From: Deltaproteobacteria bacterium
Lineage (GTDB): Bacteria; Myxococcota_A; UBA9042; DTJE01
NCBI GenBank assembly: GCA_016784945.1
Contig: JADHTP010000040.1
Location: 1-15,862 of the forward strand
DNA length: 15,862 nucleotides
Direction: 5' to 3'
The position numbers were made by a program, and so were the translations under genes. Positions 13,553 to 15,862 of the stretch are shown in pieces (position 1 is the first letter of the stretch; the number at the start of each line of letters is the position of its first letter). Below the pieces are notes generated by a model that was not told the origin of the DNA, did not search any database, and saw only the letters and a program-made list of their open reading frames with translations.

Positions 13553-13610
13553 GGGCGACCCACCCGGGTCGCCCTATGGCGCACGTGGGACAGACAGGTG
13601 TCCGTCCCAC
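13553..13610. terminator. Two adjacent hairpins after the hflKC-J operon
   Basis: Hairpin 1: GGGCGACCC (13553-13561), loop ACCC, GGGTCGCCC (13566-13574), nine perfect pairs starting at the base after the stop codon. Hairpin 2: GTGGGACAGACA (13585-13596), loop GG, TGTCCGTCCCAC (13599-13610), eleven pairs with one mismatch. No T-run follows either, so factor-independent termination is not certain. The pair resembles REP/BIME-type extragenic palindromes and may be a repeat family in this genome. Confidence 0.55.
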
Positions 13611-13617
13611 AATCTGT

Positions 13618-13638
13618 CAACGATCAACGATCAACTTG
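13618..13638. repeat. Heptad tract CAACGAT-CAACGAT-CAACTTG
   Basis: Three 7-base units directly after the hairpins, the first two identical and equal to a rotation of the GATCAAC word at 7572-7582. It is the same repeat class as in that region, and it directly borders the insertion-element-like patch. Confidence 0.65.
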
Positions 13639-14372
13639 TGAGTACCGAGTTCTTTTCTATTCGCAGCGCGCTATTTTGTAAATCTTCATACGAACTTGAG
13701 AGTGCCGTATTCTTCGAATTCGAGGGTTAAGCGACAAGGCGTATTCCCTCGGTTCTAACAAGGTCGATTCTTTCGCCCAGGAATTTCGTGCGGGATGGGG
13801 TTCCCATCGTCATCCGCGAGAAATTGAAGCAACGAATTTCTGACAAGCAATGGCAGTGACCAGTTCAAAGGGAGCAAGGTCTGGCCGGATGGTGCGGATC
13901 CAGGATCCGAAGGAGCGCCAGATCAGGAGGCGCAAGAACAGCATGTGTATGCTATCCGTCGAGGTGGATCCAGCCGAAAAACCGGAAATCAGACAGGATT
14001 CAACATCGAAAGGAGTCAGGCATGACAGAGAACGAAAAGAAACTGAAACGGATCGTGAAGAGAATCGAGCGGATCAAGGCGGTACTTGCCAAGATCGGAC
14101 CGATGCGGCCTTTGGTCACTGACACGCCAGTACAAGGACCCCAAGGCCAAAAGAGGACCCTACTGGCAGATCAGCTACACTCGAAACACGAAAAGCCGAA
14201 GCTACTATGTCCGGCCAGATTGCGTGCCGGTCATCCGAATGGAAATCTCGGCGTACAAGCGGTTCAAGAAACTCATGGACGAGTGGGTTGACCTTGCCAT
14301 CGAGGCGTCGAAGCTTCGTATGAAGATTCACAAAACGACGCACTCCGAGTAGGATAGAATTCGTACTCTCAA
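13636..14372. mobile_element. Decayed insertion-sequence-like segment with imperfect inverted ends
   Basis: A lower-GC stretch bounded on the left by two related words, TTGTGAGTACCGAGTTC (13636-13652) and TTGAGAGTGCCGTATTC (13696-13712), and on the right by GAATTCGTACTCTCAA (14357-14372), whose complement is TTGAGAGTACGAATTC. Allowing one gap these match closely and would be terminal inverted repeats. The interior has the broken DUF6788-like gene; such genes are, from general knowledge, often beside transposases in deltaproteobacterial genomes. No transposase remains. From 13713 to 14021 I see only short open frames (for example NFVRDGVPIVIREKLKQRI, 13818-13834 region) and nothing recognisable. 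Family unassigned. Confidence 0.45.
14022..14352 (+). pseudogene. DUF6788-like gene, frameshifted and missing its Cys cluster
   Basis: Starts at ATG 14022 with AAAGGAG-type ribosome site, MTENEKKLKRIVKRIERIKA, and reaches the conserved MRP. An extra base in 14112-14115 then breaks the frame. In the next frame it continues SLTRQYKDPKAKRGPYWQIS, then YVRPDCVPVIRMEISAYKRF and KKLMDEWVDLAIEASKLRMK to the TAG at 14350. The order MRPG(S/T)L.RQY ... GPY.Q.SY ... RFI/VRPE.V ... Y..F..L..EWVDLA matches DUF6788 proteins as I know them. Those carry a CxxxxCxC-type cluster between RQY and KDP, which is absent here, so a short in-frame deletion is also likely. Probably dead, and the main marker of the insertion-element remnant. 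Family name from memory and not verified. Confidence 0.55.
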
Positions 14373-14385
14373 CGAGGTGACCCCC

Positions 14386-15862
14386 GTGCCTGGAATCAGC
14401 AAGGATATGTGCCTGGTCTGCCTGGCAGTGTCCGCCATGACGTGGACGGCCTGTGGTGGTGGTGGTGGTGGCGGCGAAGAGTCGTGCGTGCCCCCGTGCG
14501 AGGCGGGATTCACCTGCCAGGACGGTCAGTGCGTGGACGACGGGTCTTGCACGCCCGCGTGCCAGAACAAGCAGTGCGGCGACGATGGTTGTGGCGGGAC
14601 CTGCGGGTCCTGCACGAGCCCCATGACCTGCAATGCCTTTGGGGCCTGTGAAACCTTCTGCAGGGCACAGTGCGTCGGAAAGGAGTGCGGAAGCGACGGG
14701 TGCGGCGGTTCTTGCGGCACCTGCGTCGCGGGTCAGGAATGCAGCGGTTCGGGGAAATGCGAGGACACCTGCGTCACGGACTGCTCCGGGAAGGAATGCG
14801 GCGACGACGGGTGCGGCGGTTCTTGTGGCACCTGCGTCGCGGGCCAGGAATGCAGCGGTTCGGGGAAATGCGAGGACACCTGCGTCACGGACTGCTCCGG
14901 GAAGGAATGCGGCGACGACGATTGCGGCGGTTCCTGCGGGGACTGCGAACTGGGATCCGCATGCGAGGACGGCGCCTGCGTCGAATGCAAGCCGGACTGC
15001 GACGACAAGGTCTGTGGCGACGATGGCTGCGACGGATCCTGCGGTGTCTGCCCCACGGGAAAGGTCTGCGGCGTTTCGGGCCAGTGCGAGGAACCCTGCG
15101 TGGCCGAATGCCTGGGCAAGGAGTGCGGCGACGACGGGTGCGGCGGCAGTTGCGCCGAGTGCGTCCAGGGCTACTATTGCGACCAGGATTTCAAGTGCGT
15201 GGAAGGTTGCCAGCCTGTATGCGACGGCAAGGCCTGCGGTGATGACGGTTGCGGGGGCGTTTGCGGCGAATGCACGGCGCCCGCCGTGTGCGAGGCAGGC
15301 CAGTGCGTGGGCTGCGACAAGGATTGCCAGGGAAAGGAATGTGGCGGCGACGGCTGCGGCGGGTCCTGCGGGGAATGCGGCACGGGCAAGATGTGTGGCC
15401 CGCAGGGTCTGTGCGTGGATTTCGATCCCTGCCCCGTGTGGGGGGAACTGGCCTGCGGCGGGTCCGTGTCGGGGACCAACGAAGGACAGCAGAGCGTCCT
15501 GGACGATTACGAATGCACTTTCTATGAAGAAAGCGGTCCCGAGGTCATCTATTCCTTCGTCGGCGACAAGACCCAGTTCGTGACCGCCGCCTTCAAGGTG
15601 GAACCGGCCGAAGACCTGGACATACTGGTGATGGATGCATCCTGCGACCCCGCCACCTGCCTGGTCTACGGCAACGACGACGTGAAATTCAAGGCGGAAC
15701 CCGGCGTCACCTACATTGTGGTTGTGGACGGCTTCCAGGGCGCCGTCAGCCCGTTCGAACTGGATATCGACTGCTGCATCCCCGACTGCACCGGAAAGGC
15801 CTGTGACGAGGAAGACGGATGCGGAACGGAGTGCGGGTGTACCCAGGAGGGCTACTTCTGCG
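14386..15862 (+). CDS. Cys-rich repeat lipoprotein with embedded beta-sandwich domain (3' end outside window)
   Basis: At least 492 residues, open at the right edge. GTG 14386 has GAGGTGA just upstream. MPGISKDMCLVCLAVSAM then TWTACGGGGGGG is a lipoprotein signal peptide, with Cys23 the likely lipidated residue (position -3 is Trp, not ideal) and a poly-Gly linker. Residues 34-345 hold eight units of about 36-40 residues built on C...C.GK.CGDDGCGGSCG.C with a G..C...G.C tail; most Cys are probably paired in disulfides. Residues about 348-464 are a Cys-poor region, VIYSFVGDKTQFVTAAFKVE to YIVVVDGFQGAVSPFELDID, that looks like a pre-peptidase C-terminal (PPC)-type beta-sandwich. The Cys repeats resume at PDCTGKACDEEDGCG. 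The codon pattern is strongly coding. Likely a surface protein; the ligand is unknown. Confidence 0.85.
   Translation, partial: MPGISKDMCLVCLAVSAMTWTACGGGGGGGEESCVPPCEAGFTCQDGQCVDDGSCTPACQNKQCGDDGCGGTCGSCTSPMTCNAFGACETFCRAQCVGKECGSDGCGGSCGTCVAGQECSGSGKCEDTCVTDCSGKECGDDGCGGSCGTCVAGQECSGSGKCEDTCVTDCSGKECGDDDCGGSCGDCELGSACEDGACVECKPDCDDKVCGDDGCDGSCGVCPTGKVCGVSGQCEEPCVAECLGKECGDDGCGGSCAECVQGYYCDQDFKCVEGCQPVCDGKACGDDGCGGVCGECTAPAVCEAGQCVGCDKDCQGKECGGDGCGGSCGECGTGKMCGPQGLCVDFDPCPVWGELACGGSVSGTNEGQQSVLDDYECTFYEESGPEVIYSFVGDKTQFVTAAFKVEPAEDLDILVMDASCDPATCLVYGNDDVKFKAEPGVTYIVVVDGFQGAVSPFELDIDCCIPDCTGKACDEEDGCGTECGCTQEGYFC
14698..14919 (+). repeat. 111-bp tandem duplication inside the Cys-rich gene
   Basis: Units 14698-14808 and 14809-14919 (37 codons each, residues 105-141 and 142-178) differ at only two silent-looking bases that I can see (TGC/TGT and GGT/GGC), while the other units of the same protein diverge freely. 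This indicates a recent duplication of one repeat in frame. Confidence 0.9.

Noticed and set aside
13850..14122. Possible 90-codon gene upstream of the DUF6788-like frame
   Set aside because: Its second half is the shifted reading of the DUF6788-like gene; the first half has no ribosome site and no recognisable motif.
14633..15583. Ala/Arg/Ser-rich 316-codon frame within the Cys-rich gene
   Set aside because: The +1 shifted reading of the Cys repeats. The true frame, from GTG 14386, has no stop before the window end and encodes regular Cys units.

Overview
The window is GC-rich and mostly coding, with GTG starts common and clear purine-rich ribosome binding sites. Its gene content (a 2-hydroxyacyl-CoA dehydratase activase, an LCAD/IVD-type acyl-CoA dehydrogenase, an IgGFc-binding-domain lipoprotein, and a multi-repeat Cys-rich lipoprotein with CGDDGCGGSCGxC units) points to an uncultured member of the former Deltaproteobacteria, most likely a Myxococcota-like lineage. 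That assignment is inferred from gene families. No marker gene is present to confirm it.

Layout. At 1-998 is the 3' part of a cysteine desulfurase, converging on a minus-strand calcineurin-like phosphoesterase (1005-1736). A short non-coding stretch with a REP-like hairpin leads to a minus-strand M29-type aminopeptidase (2017-3168). At 3200-3300 lies a patch of degenerate 7-bp repeats. At 3368-3824 are three gene remnants packed end to end: a frameshifted ACT-domain gene, the tail of an amidohydrolase, and the tail of a 2-hydroxyacyl-CoA dehydratase subunit. They run directly into an intact dehydratase activase (3847-4632) and a DUF2804 gene (4634-5683). Converging on these is a long minus-strand gene of unknown function (5693-7462), preceded by a heptad-repeat hairpin and an acyl-CoA dehydrogenase (7607-8749).

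The minus-strand IgGFc-binding-domain lipoprotein (8917-11064) is divergent from a compact plus-strand operon of hflK, hflC and a small membrane-anchored J-domain protein (11192-13552). This operon ends in two strong hairpins and more heptads. A lower-GC patch (about 13636-14372) looks like a decayed insertion element: it has imperfect inverted ends and a frameshifted DUF6788-like gene. The window closes inside a large Cys-rich lipoprotein gene (14386 to the right edge) that is open at its 3' end and contains a recent 111-bp tandem duplication.

Functional themes are membrane proteostasis (HflK/HflC probably modulating FtsH, plus a J-protein that could bring in DnaK), CoA-thioester metabolism (activase, acyl-CoA dehydrogenase and the dehydratase/ACT/amidohydrolase remnants), and surface lipoproteins with disulfide-rich modules. 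The most unusual items are the three-gene wreck beside a preserved activase, the scattered degenerate heptanucleotide repeats, and the hflK-hflC-J-domain operon.
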